Positions 24,346-61,900 of a stretch of DNA of 64,000 nucleotides are shown one piece after another. The stretch is taken from contig CM041086.1 in NCBI GenBank assembly GCA_023079485.1, positions 12,718,401 to 12,782,400 of the forward strand, read 5' to 3'. Source of the stretch: Archilochus colubris. Its lineage: Eukaryota > Chordata > Aves > Apodiformes > Trochilidae. The notes under the pieces are model-generated. The model searched no databases. It was not told the origin of the DNA and saw nothing but the letters and a program-made list of their open reading frames with translations. A program made the position numbers and the translations under genes. The stretch's first letter is position 1. Every line of letters begins with the position of its first letter.

Positions 24346-27300
24346 TGCTATGAAACATGATATCCAATTACAGCAGCATTGATCCAACTCAAAGTTTTGT
24401 TTCATTTTTTACATTGCTCTGTGTTCTTAAAACTCACATTCTTCTCCAGGCATGTTCACAGGAGGCATTTCTACCTTTCTGAAGCATGGTACAAGAATGT
24501 TTCACCTTCCCTTCAGTCTTTAGTTTTGGTAACAAGCAGAGGCCCTGGTTAGGTGTGCAGTGGTGCAATGCTGAGTGCAGTACAGATGTCTGGAGAAAGA
24601 AGCTTCACTTCCAGCACAACACCTGAACACAAAAGAGGAATAGCAACAAAACCCACTGCCAAGAGAGCAAAAGTACAAGACATCTCCTTTCCAGACCTAG
24701 AGGTCTGCTTGCTAGTCCAGGGAGGCAAATAAGGGATGCTACTGAAGAAAATTCATTAAAAAAGAAAATCCTAAAATGTGGATTCCTGTTCTCAAGCAAT
24801 ACAAGTCCTAGTGAAGAATACTCAAGCTCCTTTTAGGCTTTTATTCTTCTCCTCTTGGGGGTCATGGGAGTGGTGCTGTAAGGGTTTACTGGTTCTTAAG
24901 GTTTTAAGAAAATTTTTCTTAGAGACAATGACTATTGCTTTCTATAAGCACTCCTTAGCAGTGCCTTTTTAGAGAACCCATCTGATGGCATCCAACTAGA
25001 AATGCAATGCTAACATGCTTTACATTTAACTCTGCAAAATGTAAAGCAAAATATTCTCAGAAGTAGAGTGAAGGGTACTTGTTCATTTGCAGGGCTGTGT
25101 TTTGCAGATCATTAAGACCATCAGATCATCACTGCAAATGATTTTGTTGACCACGCAGAATAATTGAGTTTCAAGGAAAGGAATGGTTACCAAAAGAAAA
25201 GAACAATTCTTTTTTTGCCTGTACTCTGCTTTAGGTAAACTGACATCATAAATCCTTTAATAACAGCAGTGTTCAGCTGTATTCCCAGTCCCACATTGAC
25301 AACAAGGCAATTCTCCAAAGGCAGGGAAGATAAATGGAGTTAATGCCACTAAGCAAACATGACATTTTTGTTGTACCGTGATCATAGATGAGTCACCAAG
25401 TAAAATGATTAATCACAAATCAATGTTACCAGGCTCATCTAGAGATGATTCTCCCTTTGCAAAGCAGGTAGAAGCTCTAAATTTATAGACTAATGCGTTT
25501 ATTCTACCTGTAGCAGTCTCATTATTGGTCTTAAGCATCAGAGTCTGCAGGAAATTTGTGCACAATTAAGCTAAAGTGATGACCTCCTTATACACATTTT
25601 GGCACTTTCTTATCTGATAGTGTATTGTGCAAATATACAAATGAATTGAAGCATTACAGAGAAATTACAGCTAATGCAATACTAAGAAAAACAGACAGAT
25701 ACCAGAATTTTAATACATATGCCAATAAGGCACCTAGGCCATAAATAATACTCATTTTATCAGTATGCAGATGGGTTTATCAGTCCACAAATGGGTTTGT
25801 ACTAAGATTTTTAGACTGCTTTGTTTCACTTGACTAACATTTGTAACTTCTACAAACAGTTTTATGATCTAAATTGTTTCAGGAGGAAGTGCATGGATTT
25901 GCTGAGCAACATGTTTGTACCTCATACACACACTGTGAACACTTACTGTTTGGTAAATAAATTCACTTTATATAAACACTAGGCAGGGAAAAGAATAACT
26001 TCAAACTTTATAAAGGTTTTTTTTCCTCACCTTGAATTTAAGGAAATTAAATACTGACATAGACTCGTGGATGTATCTTTACCTGCCCACCTAATCTGTA
26101 ATATAATTTGTTTCTGGAGTGATCATTTCCAACCTGCAAAGGGCAGTTTTCCAGGGTAAAAGACTGTACCAATCCTAGACACAGATCCCTGGATCCCTGT
26201 ATTACAAGATAGGGGCTATTTCAAAGCAGAGCTGGCTGAATATTGAACATGGTTTACAGAACATTAAATAAATACAGGGCAATTTGATCAACTTTAGTGT
26301 TAAATTTGCTTTCAGAGGGAAGTTATTAGTTGAATGTACCAATCATACTCACGACTGTATGGTGAATGAAAGTTTTGTAGTCAGCACCATAATTCACAAG
26401 TTTTTAGACACTCCTAACACACAATGTTTTTGCTCTAATTAGCAGTGTCTGTAATATTGGAATCCCATCTGGAAATTTCCATCTGGAAAACACAAGGCTT
26501 ACACTGGGACTGCAGGTTGATTCTACACAATGAAGACTTATTAATGAAGGAATTTGGTGGTGAGGTCCCCAAACTGCTCTGTGTTCTGGTGGAGCAGAGA
26601 TTTGCCAAGCACAAGAGTCTTGAGGTCCTAAGCAAAAATAAACCCTAGCAAATGCTAAGCAGCTCCCACCACTCTTTGCAGAAAGTACAGCCAGGCTGTG
26701 GACACACCAGTGTCCTCTGGCTTAGGAAGAAGGTCAAGTACAAGATCTTTGGACATGCAGAAAACTGCCTTTCATGTGGAGCACTTACAGCTCAGACACA
26801 TCTGTCACCAACAGTTCTCCTTACTTTCACTGCTTCTCAAGATAGAAAACTATGAATTACACCTTTATATACCTCTTGATTGCAGGAATGCAAACCTACA
26901 AAAGGATCTAAACTATATCCGAAAAAAGGTGTCCATACCTGAAAATTGTCCAACTATTAAAATGAGGTTGTCTCAGCTCTTCCTTTACTCCTACTATGCA
27001 CAGCAGAAGGTGAAACAAAACCCTGTGATTTACCTACACTGAACAAAGAAAGCAATGACTAAATCATCTGCCTTTTACCTAAGAATGGGAATGAATGCCA
27101 GGAAACAAGAATTACCTAAATAACTAGGAGGGTCTACACTGTGATGAACAGCTATGGGGTACTTGCTTTCAGGAAGTAGAGAGGAACTATGTGACAAGAA
27201 CATCTAAGAGAGTAAAGTGGACTTTAACAGCTCTGTGTCACATTTTCAAGCTCTTTACTCTGGAATCAGAATTTAAAACTTTACTGCCTCCTTCCAAGGT

Positions 27301-27509
27301 CATTTGGGCACACACTCTCTGTAGGGAAGGTATCCTAGAACTGGTAACTTAATGATGTGCTACTGAAAGCCTGAGTAGGACGTGTACCTTCAGAGCAGCC
27401 ATGCCACAGACAGGCACCTACAGACATGCTCAAGTGCTGTTTCAAAACTGGCACTGCAGCTTTCAGACAATTTGCTCTATATTTTTCCCCATTTACAAGC
27501 CATTTAAAT

Positions 27510-27640
27510 GGGAGAAGAGAAAAAAGGAAAAAAGGAAAAAAGAAAAAAAGAAAAAGAAGGAAAAAAAGGGGAAAAAAGGAAAAAGGGAAAAGAGGGAAGA
27601 ATGAAAAAGAAAGGAAGGGAAAAAAATGAAAAAAGGAAGA
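27510..27640. repeat. Purine-rich (GGAAAAAA)n-type tract
   Basis: About 90 nt of unbroken purines (27510-27601) on the plus strand, followed by a further tract interrupted only twice by T. Such homopurine/homopyrimidine runs can form triplex (H-DNA). The K/E/R-rich frames reported over it are translation of simple sequence. Confidence 0.9.
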
Positions 27641-30467
27641 CTTAATGCATTAAAAGCTCTCTACTTGTTTCCTATCATCACCCAGTTTTGTCAACTCTGA
27701 AATTCTCAGTCCACATAAGGGAGGCTGAATTTGAAAGAGAGACCAGGAGAGTTAAAGCAGCAATGCAACATACAATGGTTAACAAAAACCAGAAATCTAC
27801 TTCCATCTTTTACTTGCAAGAAGCAGTATCAGGCCAGTCTCAGCAATCATCATGAAAAGTGAAAGCAAAAATCTTTTCCTACTCACTGGGAGCATTATTA
27901 TTGGAAAAATAACTCTTAACAGACATTTCCCTCCTTCAAAAGCAGCCTAAGAGGAGAAGCAAATCTCCCTAGTATTTTTTTATTAGGACATAAAGAATAA
28001 AAGGACAGGGTTTGTAGCAAAGCAACGTTGGCAGCTGAAAGGCCCCTAGGATGACTCCAGGGCTCCCTCCAGTGGCAACATCCATGGAGTTACTGACCTT
28101 AACCACAGGAACTGGTTGGCAAACTCTACCTTTCAGCTTCAGCAACACCTTCTTTCCTCGAGAAACTTCGTAGCAGCACACCAGGTACTTCCACTGGAGC
28201 AGCATGAGAAAGACTGCAGGTAAAATGAATTATCACACTTCAGCCTGAGGACTGAGGTCTGGATTATGAGAAACAAAGCTTTACACCAGTGATGCTGCCA
28301 AGTGCAAGACACTGCAGAAGGCAGAAAAACCCATGGAATGAAATCCCAGATCAGAAACGTGGGTTTGAATTTAAATCCACTCTCAGCACCAGATAAACCA
28401 TTTACAAGAGATGAATGTGCTGGAGGAAGGTGAAAAAAATGCTGTTGAGTAGGACACAGGATGCAAAGGATCTCAGGAAGCCAAACTGTAACTATTGGTG
28501 TACTGGGAAGTGTCTGGATGAAGTGTCCACCTCAGGCCAGTAGTAAGAGAGGGCTGAAGACAGTAAGATCAGTAAGATCATAGCCAACACTGTCTTCCTC
28601 TATCTATTTAGTAATGGGAATTAATCAATTTGTTTTGCCCTTGTGGAAATTTTGGTTCAACACCTGCCCACGTGATATTTGGCCATCAAATGGGACTTTC
28701 TCATTGCAGTGAAACTTAATATACAAAAGGACAATTGTTTGAGGAGGGATAAGAAGGGATCCATACCATGTGGTGGCTCATTCATACTTTAGCCTCAGTA
28801 AAGAGTCTCTGCACCAGGACTAACTGGGAAAGCTGAAAAGTCCAAAGCACCACAGTCCAGCTCACTGAGATCCTGGGATCAGAAATCATCAACATTCCTG
28901 CAGCTTCCATGTGCTATCCAAGGAGCAGGAAGTCCCTGCTACATGAGACCACCACAGTGGGTCAAGGTCCTTGCTGACATTTCCGTTTGTTTTGCTGCAA
29001 AACATGCTGCACTGTCACTCCCCTTTGGGTGAAAACAGAAAGAAAAAAGCAACCAAAAAAACCACCAAACAAACCAAAAACACATGCAGGTTGCTGAAGT
29101 GCAGGGAAAGCACCACAAGAGCCATTGGTTCTGTAGTTATAACCTGCAGCCTCCCAGTTCCAGGCTCCATAACTCAAGGACTCAGACAGACTGACAAGAC
29201 TTGCTGCAACCTGCAGTGCTTCTGCTCTCACCCTTCCCTCTCCACCCCCCACTATCTACAAAAACAGGCCAGGATGGTAACATTTGGTCCATTTTAACTT
29301 CCCTAAGTGACAAGAATCAACTTCCATAAGTGTTCAATGAGCCTTGGCTGGGATGAACAAGGCAGCCCCTGAGATGCTGCAGGAGACTTTCTGAGCACTG
29401 AGGAACACATCCTTACACCAGCTATTCTCTCCTCAGGGTCTCAGGATTTTCCTGCTGGATTCCAAAGGGAAAAGGAACTTTTGTAAATTACACCTGAAAC
29501 TTCAGGACTGCAGAAGAGAAATTTGCAAGGCAAACAGAATATACAAACAGAATATACAAGCTGGCAAGTGGCCTCACTGTAGCCTACACAAACACTGGTG
29601 AGAGCCAAGTCATTGCCACTGTTGCATCCCTGCTGCTCCTGCATGTCTTGGGGTGAAACACTTCAACTTCTGGTATTCCTGAGCATCCCTGCTTCTGCTG
29701 TAAGAAATGAGATCTCAATTTACAGACAGACAGGTGCCTGCATGGTGAACTGTAAGAGTATGATAGGCTGACAGCTTTTAAGTCTTCTTAGATTTCAACC
29801 ATCACAGGACAGGTGGTGGTTTGACGGTTGTAGGTACTGAGGGTGGCAGCAGGAGAAGATTCAGAGTTCTTGCTGGCAATAAAAGTGATTGGACTTCCTA
29901 TGGAAGTGATTAGTGATTAGACTTCCCACAGCTATGGACTATATAGCATAGAGATGGAAAAATCCCCTGGCACAGAAATCAAAACTAAGGACAGGCAGCT
30001 TTCAGTACAAGATCTTGGGAAAACAACTAATTGTTGTCCTATGAAACAATTCCAATCAGATTTTGTGACTAACAAAAGGCACTGGGTTCAGGAGGGAGTG
30101 ATTTGCTTTCTATCACAAAGAACAGAGGCCACTTTATTTGTACTTCCTGCCTGAACAGCAAGTATGCCAAGCCCTACATAGGAATCATTCTGCTCTGAAG
30201 AGGATACCACATCATTTCATGAGAATATCTTTGCTATGTCATCAATTTTAATTCCAACCTGTACTTCAATATGCACATAACTATTTTCAAATACAATGAA
30301 AACTTGAAGTCAACAGTATCAGTCACTGGCATTGCAGCTTTCAGTAAATCCTTCAAGACTTCAGAAAAATCTCTATAAACATTGTGGAAAGTAGATACAG
30401 AATGTACAGAGGACAGGTTTTTATACAAAAGTGCATTTTAGCAATACAATTAGCACAGAACCTGGGG

Positions 30468-30506
30468 AAAAAAAAAGAAAAAAAAAAAAAGAAAAGAAAA
30501 AAAAAA
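30468..30506. repeat. A-rich low-complexity tract
   Basis: Runs of A broken by single G residues, followed by further A/C-rich sequence to about 30540. It might be a degraded retroposon tail, but no body is recognisable upstream. Confidence 0.75.
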
Positions 30507-31920
30507 CACAATAAAACAAAACCGCCCCAAAAAACACCTCAATTTAAGCAGTACCATATACCCTGATCCATACCTCATCTCGCCTCCAAAAGAGGAAAGA
30601 AAAAAACAAACAACAAAACCCCACACCCTCACAAAACCCCACTTTCCCCTTGCTTTGGTTATGAATTATAATCAAGGCTTCAACATTAGCATTTTTTATT
30701 TTGAAGAATGTATTTGTAATTTTGAAATGTTTTAAAGTTAGCCAGATGAGAGAGAATGAAAATATGATTAATCAGAGTTCATAGCCAAACAGACAAGTTT
30801 TGAGTATTACCAGGTTTTTCCCTTGGTAGATTTATAAACCTTCTTTGCAGACCTTGAATGGAAAATGGCACGTTGACCTGTCTTTTCTGTGCCCAAGAAC
30901 TGGAAGATGAGTCACCTAAGGAACATTAAACTGACAAATCTAACAATATTTGCCATGAAAATCTGGCTTGCAAGAATAAACTTCAAGAGCCCCTCAAAAC
31001 AGCCAAGCTTCTTAATATTTATAGACCAAAGTATCAACTGCTTTCAAAGTTGAAAGTGTTAGGAGAAAAGAAATGGCTTCAGGCCATGCAGCGTAGATGA
31101 ACAGTAAATATTGCCATTTTTATATGTTTCTGTATTGCAATATGCACTGAGGTAAATGCATATGAATAAGTTCAAGCAGGTTGGCAGGTTGGTTTGTTTT
31201 TCTCCAGAGAATGATCTTCACAGGTTTCAAACCACAATGAGAACTAAAAATAAAGCCCAGGAAAATCTTGCAAATACTTGACTTGCTCTTCTTAGTAAGT
31301 ACCCCATACTGAATATACTATAACCATCTTTTAATCAGTATTCCAGATAAAGAAAAATAGATATCTTAAAAGCAATAAAGGATGACATTAGATACACACA
31401 CAAAAATTAGACAGGATTATCAGGCAGTTAGCTTTCCTCCTCATATTTAAAATCATATTAGAAAAGAATGTTCTCTATTATTTACAGTCCAATTGCAACC
31501 AGACTTTCAGTGCTCCTTCTAAGCCTTTTTACAGAAAAAGTTACCATGGAAGCAAACCATTAATGTTAGAGTGCAAATCAATTACATTCCTATTACAGTG
31601 GGTACAAAGCACCTGGACGCACAGCCTCATCTGGAACCATACAACTATGAGCTTTTTTCTGTCTGTCTCTGTTTTGCTTTTAGCTTGACATTTTTTATCT
31701 CTAAATAAAAAGCAGAAACTTTATTCTTTTCTTGAAAAAGCACTAATAAGAAGGCATGATTTTAGCAGTGTTACTCTTATGTATCTATCTGAACTCAGCA
31801 ATCTACAGATAACCTCCTGTGAAACAAAGCAGTAACCACAATGGCCAACCACTCAAATCAGCAAGACCATGTTTAACTAAAATTCCAACTGTTTGACTAA
31901 TGCCATGACTATCCAAAACA

Positions 31921-32055
31921 GAATCATAGAATCAATTTGGTTGGAAAAGACCTTTAAGATCATTGAGTCCAACCACAACTCTAACACTGCCAAGTCCACC
32001 ACTAAACCATGTCCCCAAGAGCCACATGTACACAGTATCTCCATGAATGGTGGCT
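31921..32055 (-). mobile_element. CR1 LINE fragment, 3' end, minus orientation
   Basis: It starts with GAATCATAGAATCAATTTGG and continues with TTGGAAAAGACCTTTAAGAT, a GAGTCCAACCACAACTCTAA block and ACTAAACCATGTCCC, all standard parts of an avian CR1 3' end read in reverse. Similarity fades after the CTCCATGAATGGTGGCTC block near 32055. It is short, 5'-truncated and non-coding, from a different CR1 subfamily than the copy at 23999. Confidence 0.92.
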
Positions 32056-34556
32056 CAGCATATTGCAGGGAAAGATAAAATCTGTCCATGACACCTCCCT
32101 TCTCCAGAAAATGGGGGTCATTAGTTCTATGAAGGATGGGGAAATGGAAAAAAAAAAGCCAAATACGTAGAAGTATATGAGAACTCTTGAATCCCACAGC
32201 TACTTCAGGCCTGATTCTCTGAGAACATTCAGAGTCCTGTATTCTTAGTCTGCAAGCAACCCGGGACTATGAAACTACAGAGCTATAAACCATGGACCCC
32301 TGGAAATCCACTATCTTCTTGCACTTGGATTGATTTATACTTACATGCTCACACCAAGATCCCAATGGAACTCCTATCCTCTCTCATGTCATGATCTCTA
32401 GAAGCTGACCAAGAAATGTACCTTATCAAAATAATGAGGGGTCTTCTCTCAACAAAGCCTGAGGGATTTTAAACTCTGAAGAGCTGCTGAAACAGAATAA
32501 AAAGTGATAATACTTTCATGCTCCACCACGCTGAGATATTGCACTTTTCTTACTATTCATTTTGGAATCTCAGTTCTCTGAAGTATTAAGTGCACATTTT
32601 CTTCAGAAAAAAAATATAGTTCACTATTCAAAGTCACAGCAGAAAATAAAAGTTGCACTCCATGGTGACAGTGTACACATGTTTCATAATTAATTCATCC
32701 ATTACAGCCATGATAAGCTGCAAGAGTTCAACAGCTGCACCCTGAAATCAGCTGAACTGACAGCAATTCAATTTTTTCCTCCAAACAAGGTACTTGAAAG
32801 AAGCTCCATTTTTCAGTCAGTCTAAATTCTTGTAACTTACATACTGTTAAGAAGTTTTTGGTACTGTTTCTACTGGAGGGAGCCATCAAGCAGCTACAGT
32901 GCAGAGCAAGCAAATACTGACAGGTAACAGTCACTTCTGGTTAGTGGCCAAATAACTGGCCACATGGGATAGCTAACAACTAAATTTAAAACTATCTTAT
33001 GTATCTTTTAATCAGCCACTGGCCAAGTCTGGGTACCTGTTGCCTAGCAGCAGCAGGAGTGAGTAAGTTCACATATACTAGTTTGACTAGATATTTTACT
33101 GGTCAGTTTATTTTAAGGCTACAAGGAATGCCACTTCTGAAATAAAACTACTTCAGTTGTGCAGGACACCCAAAATGAATGTGAGCAAATTTATATAAAG
33201 TTGATCATGCAACTCTGCAGGACAGAGCCATGTCCTGAAATTACAGACACCCGTGGCCACACTAAACTGCCAAACTCCTTAACTCACAAGAGCAAAAATG
33301 AAAGCTGAGAAGCATCACTATAATGAAAAATTATTTCTTAACTCAGAACTAGAAAAAACTTCTATAATCTTTTAAGTTTCACACTGGAGTTTAGAAGTAT
33401 CCATTTTATCTCAGCTGTGCAAGAAAGGAATTCTCTAACAAGATAAAGACAGAAGTCACCTTATAGATTGTCAGAATTAGAAAAGAGGTTAGAACTACTT
33501 TTACTTCCCTACCTGAAAGCCACAATTTTAACTTGTTTTCTTAGCAAGTGAAACTTCCAAAAGCACATAACAAAACAAGGAGAATTCTGAAACGTGCCAT
33601 GGTGTAACAACCCACAGAAGACCCATCCTCAGCCAAACACACAATTAAGAAAAGCACAGCTGCATTAAGTTCTCTTGCCAACAGCACCAGTCTATTTAGA
33701 TTTGCTCCTGGGGAAAAAAAGCCACCAAAGCTGTGTGCTGTTTCTTTGCACTTCTGCTTCCAGTAGCTTTTTAACTATTTTAAGTAGTGTACTAGACAAC
33801 TTAATTATAGATTAGTGTGCTTTCAATGCACTAAGATCTTTATATCTTAATCTTTTCACATCAATACTAGGGATGTAGTGGTCAATCGTGCTATCAGATA
33901 TTGAGCAGCAAAATAGCTTTCTGAAGACTAAGGTTAGAAGCTGTTATTTTGAATTCTAATTGCCTCCTAGAGAATCATATTATGAGGCATTCTGTGTGTT
34001 ACAGATTCGCTGTATTAGATGTCCTTCTTTTCTGTTCAAGTTCAATCACAGCTTTAAGAAAAGGTTTTATCACACTACTTTGATTTTTTAAGATGTTTCC
34101 AAGAGCAAGACTGAAGAAAGCCATATAGAACTATGGTTTTTTCCTCATGCTAAAAAATCTACCTAATAATGGGAAAGACAGAACAAGCCAAGTGTAATAT
34201 TAATGCTGTTGGAAAAAAACAAAGAAGCTGAAGCAGTTATGCATGCTTAGTGTCATTCAAAAGCATCCCTAGAATGTCTTGCAAGCAAGTTAGCATGTTT
34301 GCAAGTTCAAATTTCCTTATAATTGTATCCATTCAGCCTCTTTTCAGAAGTCAGTTAAGTTTTTGAAGCCTTTGTTGCAAAATTAGTCTCAAAAAGCTGA
34401 AGTTACTCAGTACTTAGACCCTCCTACCCAAATTACACTTGAGATAAGATCTGGTTTATCCTGTTAACACTTACCAAAATTTGGTCAAGAAATATATGTA
34501 AACAATAAGGATAATACATTTAAGGCTTAGAAAGAACACTGATAAATTCACCCCTG
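32056..34556 (-). other. Downstream flank and probable 3' UTR of FAM199X
   Basis: This is the DNA following the FAM199X stop on the minus strand. A minus-strand AATAAA at 33112-33107 would give a 3' UTR of about 1.45 kb; others occur further away (about 31725-31720). I cannot choose between them. No other gene is visible. Confidence 0.45.
33107..33112 (-). terminator. Candidate poly(A) signal of FAM199X
   Basis: AATAAA on the minus strand, about 1.45 kb past the FAM199X stop codon. It is one of several possibilities and has only a weak GT-rich element after it. Confidence 0.25.
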
Positions 34557-57946
<23,390 letters not shown>

Positions 57947-58370
57947 ACACTTTTTAAGATGGGAGTTTATAGAACAGATCTGAAACCCCCAGCATGTTTC
58001 ATAAATGGCAAAGCAGGGGACCATCACCAATTTGCCTGTCTTACTTGCAATGTAGCATTTATGACGTCTGCTGTAAATACTTTTTTTATTCGAGTGTTAA
58101 AAGCACAAGCTTATTTCATAAGAGAAGGAAAAACAACAAATGTATCTATGAAAAAGTGTAATGCTTTTTGCAAGCATTTTTGTGTGATTCATCAAAACAT
58201 TTTTAAATAACTGTCTTAATAAGTGTAAGACTCATTTATTTCTGATTATGATTCATCGCTCTAATTAGTTTTGAAAGCCTGTTACTGGAAGCCCCATGAA
58301 TGTGTATCATAAGAAAGCTCTGCAGTATCTCAAATGAAAAATAAAATTTAAAAAACACTCCTTTGTTCTA
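57947..58370 (+). other. 3' UTR of COMMD5
   Basis: AT-rich sequence after the TGA stop (57944-57946) leading to a strong poly(A) signal at 58340. The expected cleavage site is about 58355-58370. The AT-rich sequence may hold regulatory elements, but none is distinctive. Confidence 0.8.
58340..58345 (+). terminator. COMMD5: Poly(A) signal of COMMD5
   Basis: Canonical AATAAA about 394 nt past the stop, followed 20-40 nt later by T/GT-rich CTTTGTTCTAGTGTG and AAATGTGACA, the usual downstream element. It is the best poly(A) site in the window. Confidence 0.8.
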
Positions 58371-58873
58371 GTGTGACAAATGTGACATTAAGTTTTGCAT
58401 AAGTAAAATTGCTGTCTGGCTTCTCACAAAGTGACTGAGCTGTAGCTACAGGTACTTAACATCTGATTTTGAAGAAAACTGGAAGTGTGTCTGTATTCAC
58501 AGAGCTTCCAGAATTAATTCCATGGAATTTCAGAAATGGAAAGGTGCAATCTAAGTCTTTATCTGTAACCTCACAGATGTCTAACAGGAAATACTTGGCT
58601 CTTCTTTCACGTGTTTCCTGTATGTTTCAAGTGAACCAAATCCTCTGACTTGTAACTGGGCAGAACCCTCTAGCACAGTGATGGGAGCAAAGAGTAGGAG
58701 AGAGTAAGCTTGTAGAGTCCTCTGGCTGCATGCTCAGTAGTAGTGCAAGTCAGCTCCCAGGATGCAGAGGCAGCATACAGCCTCTGGGGTGAAAGTCACA
58801 GGTATGAAGGTGTCCAAGGGTGTCAAGAAAACAGCTAAGCACAGGCTGAGGTTCTCTGAACTGGTCAGGCAGC

Positions 58874-58923
58874 TGGACTTGGATGATCATTGTAGGTTCT
58901 TTCCAACTGAAATGTTATGTTCT
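58874..58923 (+). mobile_element. CR1 LINE 3' tail fragment, plus orientation
   Basis: TGGACTTGGATGATCATTGT followed by AGGTTCTTTCCAACTGAAAT and a TTATGTTCT end matches the last part of avian CR1 elements (TTGGACT-AGATGATC, then AGGTCCCTTCCAACT). The terminal octamers are decayed. Similarity further upstream is not clear, so the true start could be earlier. Confidence 0.8.
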
Positions 58924-61900
58924 AAGTTACTCCTTTGGTTCATGAGTAAACCTTGGAAGAACTCCCTTAAATTGAAGCATGTGTTTTAAGTCTCATTTAA
59001 ATGCCATGGGACCACAAGTATTTTCCAAGAGTTTTGCCAAGAAGGGCCACATTCTTGTCATTGCCTGAATGAGTTTTCCCCCAGCAGCAAAGACCAGGAA
59101 GCTGTGAGCAATGGCCCAAACCCAGCACAGGCTGTGGACCCTAGAACTACAGGATTTATCTGGCTGTCAGAGGTAGTTTAGAAACCATCTGCCACTGCCA
59201 TTGTTAAGCATTGGCTGTCTGTAGGTGCTTTCAGAGTTTCCACCTCAGTAGTACCACCTGTACTTCTTTAATTTTTGTGATTGTAGAACTTGCCCTTATC
59301 TCCCTCACTCCCTGCAGAAATCTGAAAATAAACTGTTGATTCAGGAGGCCTTTTGCACTCCCACAGATGTCTGTGTAGGAAAGGAAAGGATGACTTAGCT
59401 CTTGGATTTTAAGAATCACAACATGCATAAAAAGATTTGCTTGAGAGACAAGGAGACCTCTTTGACAGCAGTCCCTACCAACGTAAAGACAGCTAAACAA
59501 ATGTGGTCCAGAAAGCTTTTAAAGCCCAGGCATGTTTCATTTGCTTTGTAGGCTGCTCATCTATAATTTCCAGATTTGATCCACACTGCTTCCTAACTGC
59601 TTTGGTGTTCAGGTCACACCAAAGCATATGAAGAGGAAATAGCTCCTGTAACTTCAGGTGGACTGTAGATTGCATTCATGTGATGTTTTCTTTCTGGTTT
59701 CACTTTGTAAAGCTTGTTCATCTTCTTCCTGGGATTGCATTATCACAAGCTGTGAAACAAAGCATGCATTCTTCTGTTTCTTGCTATAACCTTTCCTTTC
59801 TGAACACTGAAGTTTACATGGTTTTGAACTAGAAAGTTATCTAAACTGAGACCATAAGTGAAGTTTTTCAGGACAGAGCACTGCCTGGGTGTAAAATGAC
59901 CTATTGCTGGAGACATCTGAGAAGTAATTTTCTACTGGTCAGAGCAGAAGAATCCATAAATATATTTACCTTCTAGACAGTATATTCATTCAGTTGTTCT
60001 GTAACAGTAGCTGCCCATCTTCTCCAGAAATGGAAAGGCTTCCTTTCTCTGCAAGGACTGATGGACCTCTTAGACTTAACTTTGTCTTGCCACACATAAA
60101 GCAGGAGTTTACTGTCACTGGAGGTTTACCATGCACACTGAGGAGCACTTAAACATGGGACTTTTGCTCTTCTGTACTTAAAAGAAGTAATTTGGGCTTT
60201 CCTTCTGACAGCTTAGCTATTGCCACCAAAACAGCTAGTTAGGGGTGGCTAGTGGATAGTTCCTCAGTTTTGATAAAATGTGAACCTTCAAATTGATCTT
60301 AGTTTCCTCAGAACTCCATGGTGAATTAGTTAAGTATTTGTTCAGCATGGAAATATCTTCTTACTTCACAATAAAAATACTCTATATTTTTATTTCCATT
60401 TAGTTTCAGACTTGTAGCCCTCTCATTCCAATACAGAACAAAAGTAACCTAAGAATCTGTCTAAGTCTGACCAGAAATTGTTTTATCCTCCTTGGTCTAC
60501 ATTTGATTACTCTTCAAGGACAAACTGAATCTCTCTTTCAGTATCATATGGTGAAAGATCTGTCCCCAGGTCTTGTCAGGCTGGGCACTCATCACTCATC
60601 AATTAGGAATTTGGGAGGTTTGCATGGGAAAGGCACTGTTTTTTTTCCTGGTTACACACTGTTCATAGACCAATAGGTAAGAAGGACCTTTCACAGGTCT
60701 ATTGGTAGTTTTCCCTGAAAAACAAACTGCAGTGACACAGCTTCTTTCTCTGTTTGATGGTGCCATGTCTTTATTTAAAATGGGTAATGTATTTGTGAAT
60801 GTCTTCATTCTAGAGAGTTCCTAACCATGGCATATGAACATCAATTTTTCCATTCTGTCTTAATTCACTTCCTGAAATAATATAGAACATTATGCCTTTT
60901 CTTCCAAGATTAATGGGTCAAAACATTTAAAATAGAACTTCAAGTTATTTTCCAATATAACTCATGTTTATAGTGCAGAGATGCCCACTGCATGCAGGCT
61001 TAGTCACAGTAGACAGGATGCAAAGGGAGAGTCCAAGATAGTTGCCAGAAATCATCCAGAGATTCATTAGAAAAATCACACAGAAGAACTCAGAGGTCTT
61101 CATGTTCTGATCTCTAAGTCACTGCAGCTTCCTGATGTAATGGTCAGACCTCCCTCTTGGTTTTTTGGTTTTTTTTTAAGTTGGCTCAACTCCATAAGCC
61201 ACCAGTCCAAATCCGTTCTTGCCCATGGACTATCACAGTGTGTGCAGAGCACTTGAAAATAAAAAGCCATCTGTGGCTGTATTTGTTCAGTGACTTTTCA
61301 CATCCCTGCTTCCAGTAGAGAAGGAGCTTTGTCAGCATGACCAGTAGGTTGGAATTTCACACTTGGGTTAGTTGTGTCTGAGAGAAAGAAACAGGTTTGT
61401 TTGTTGGTTGTTTTTGTCACCTCAAAGTGCAATGCAGATTATAGCTCTGGAAGAAGGTTGAAGAATGCAGTCATGCTCTCAGACTGTCTGTTATGCCAGC
61501 CATTAACTGCTGGAAGAAGATCAGTATTGTGCTCATTGTCATTAAAAGGAAGAAATCAAATCTCCCTTTGTAGAAAAATCATACAAGGGAGATGTGCTTT
61601 TTGCAGTGACTCACCTCCTAGCTCTACTTTCATCTGTTTAAGTGAAGCATAAAGCAGTTCTTGAGCTCATGAGCAATGCAGGTAGGTAGAGGGTTGCTTT
61701 TTTCCTTGTTTTTCTCTTTTTTTTCTTTTTTTTCCCTTTCTAATCAATTATACCTCATTACCCACTGTTGTTGCTCCAAATCCATGAATATATGTACAAA
61801 TGTATGAAAATGCCATGATTTCAGGATGTTATATATAAAAAATCCCCAGAATATCTAGACCGAGCACACACATTCAGTCTACTGTTTTCTTCTAAAACAG

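Larger units (their letters stand above)
24346..31920. other. Gene-free intergenic DNA between two CR1 fragments
   Basis: About 7.6 kb with no recognisable exon, tRNA or CR1 body. It holds a long purine tract near 27510, an A-rich tract near 30468, and small tandem duplications (AACAGAATATACA twice near 29535; AGTAAGATC twice near 28562). Confidence 0.6.

Noticed and set aside
23883..24353. 156-codon open frame
   Set aside because: Most of it is the antisense of a CR1 3' region, which is non-coding.
27401..27629. Lysine/glutamate-rich frames
   Set aside because: They translate a purine simple-sequence tract.
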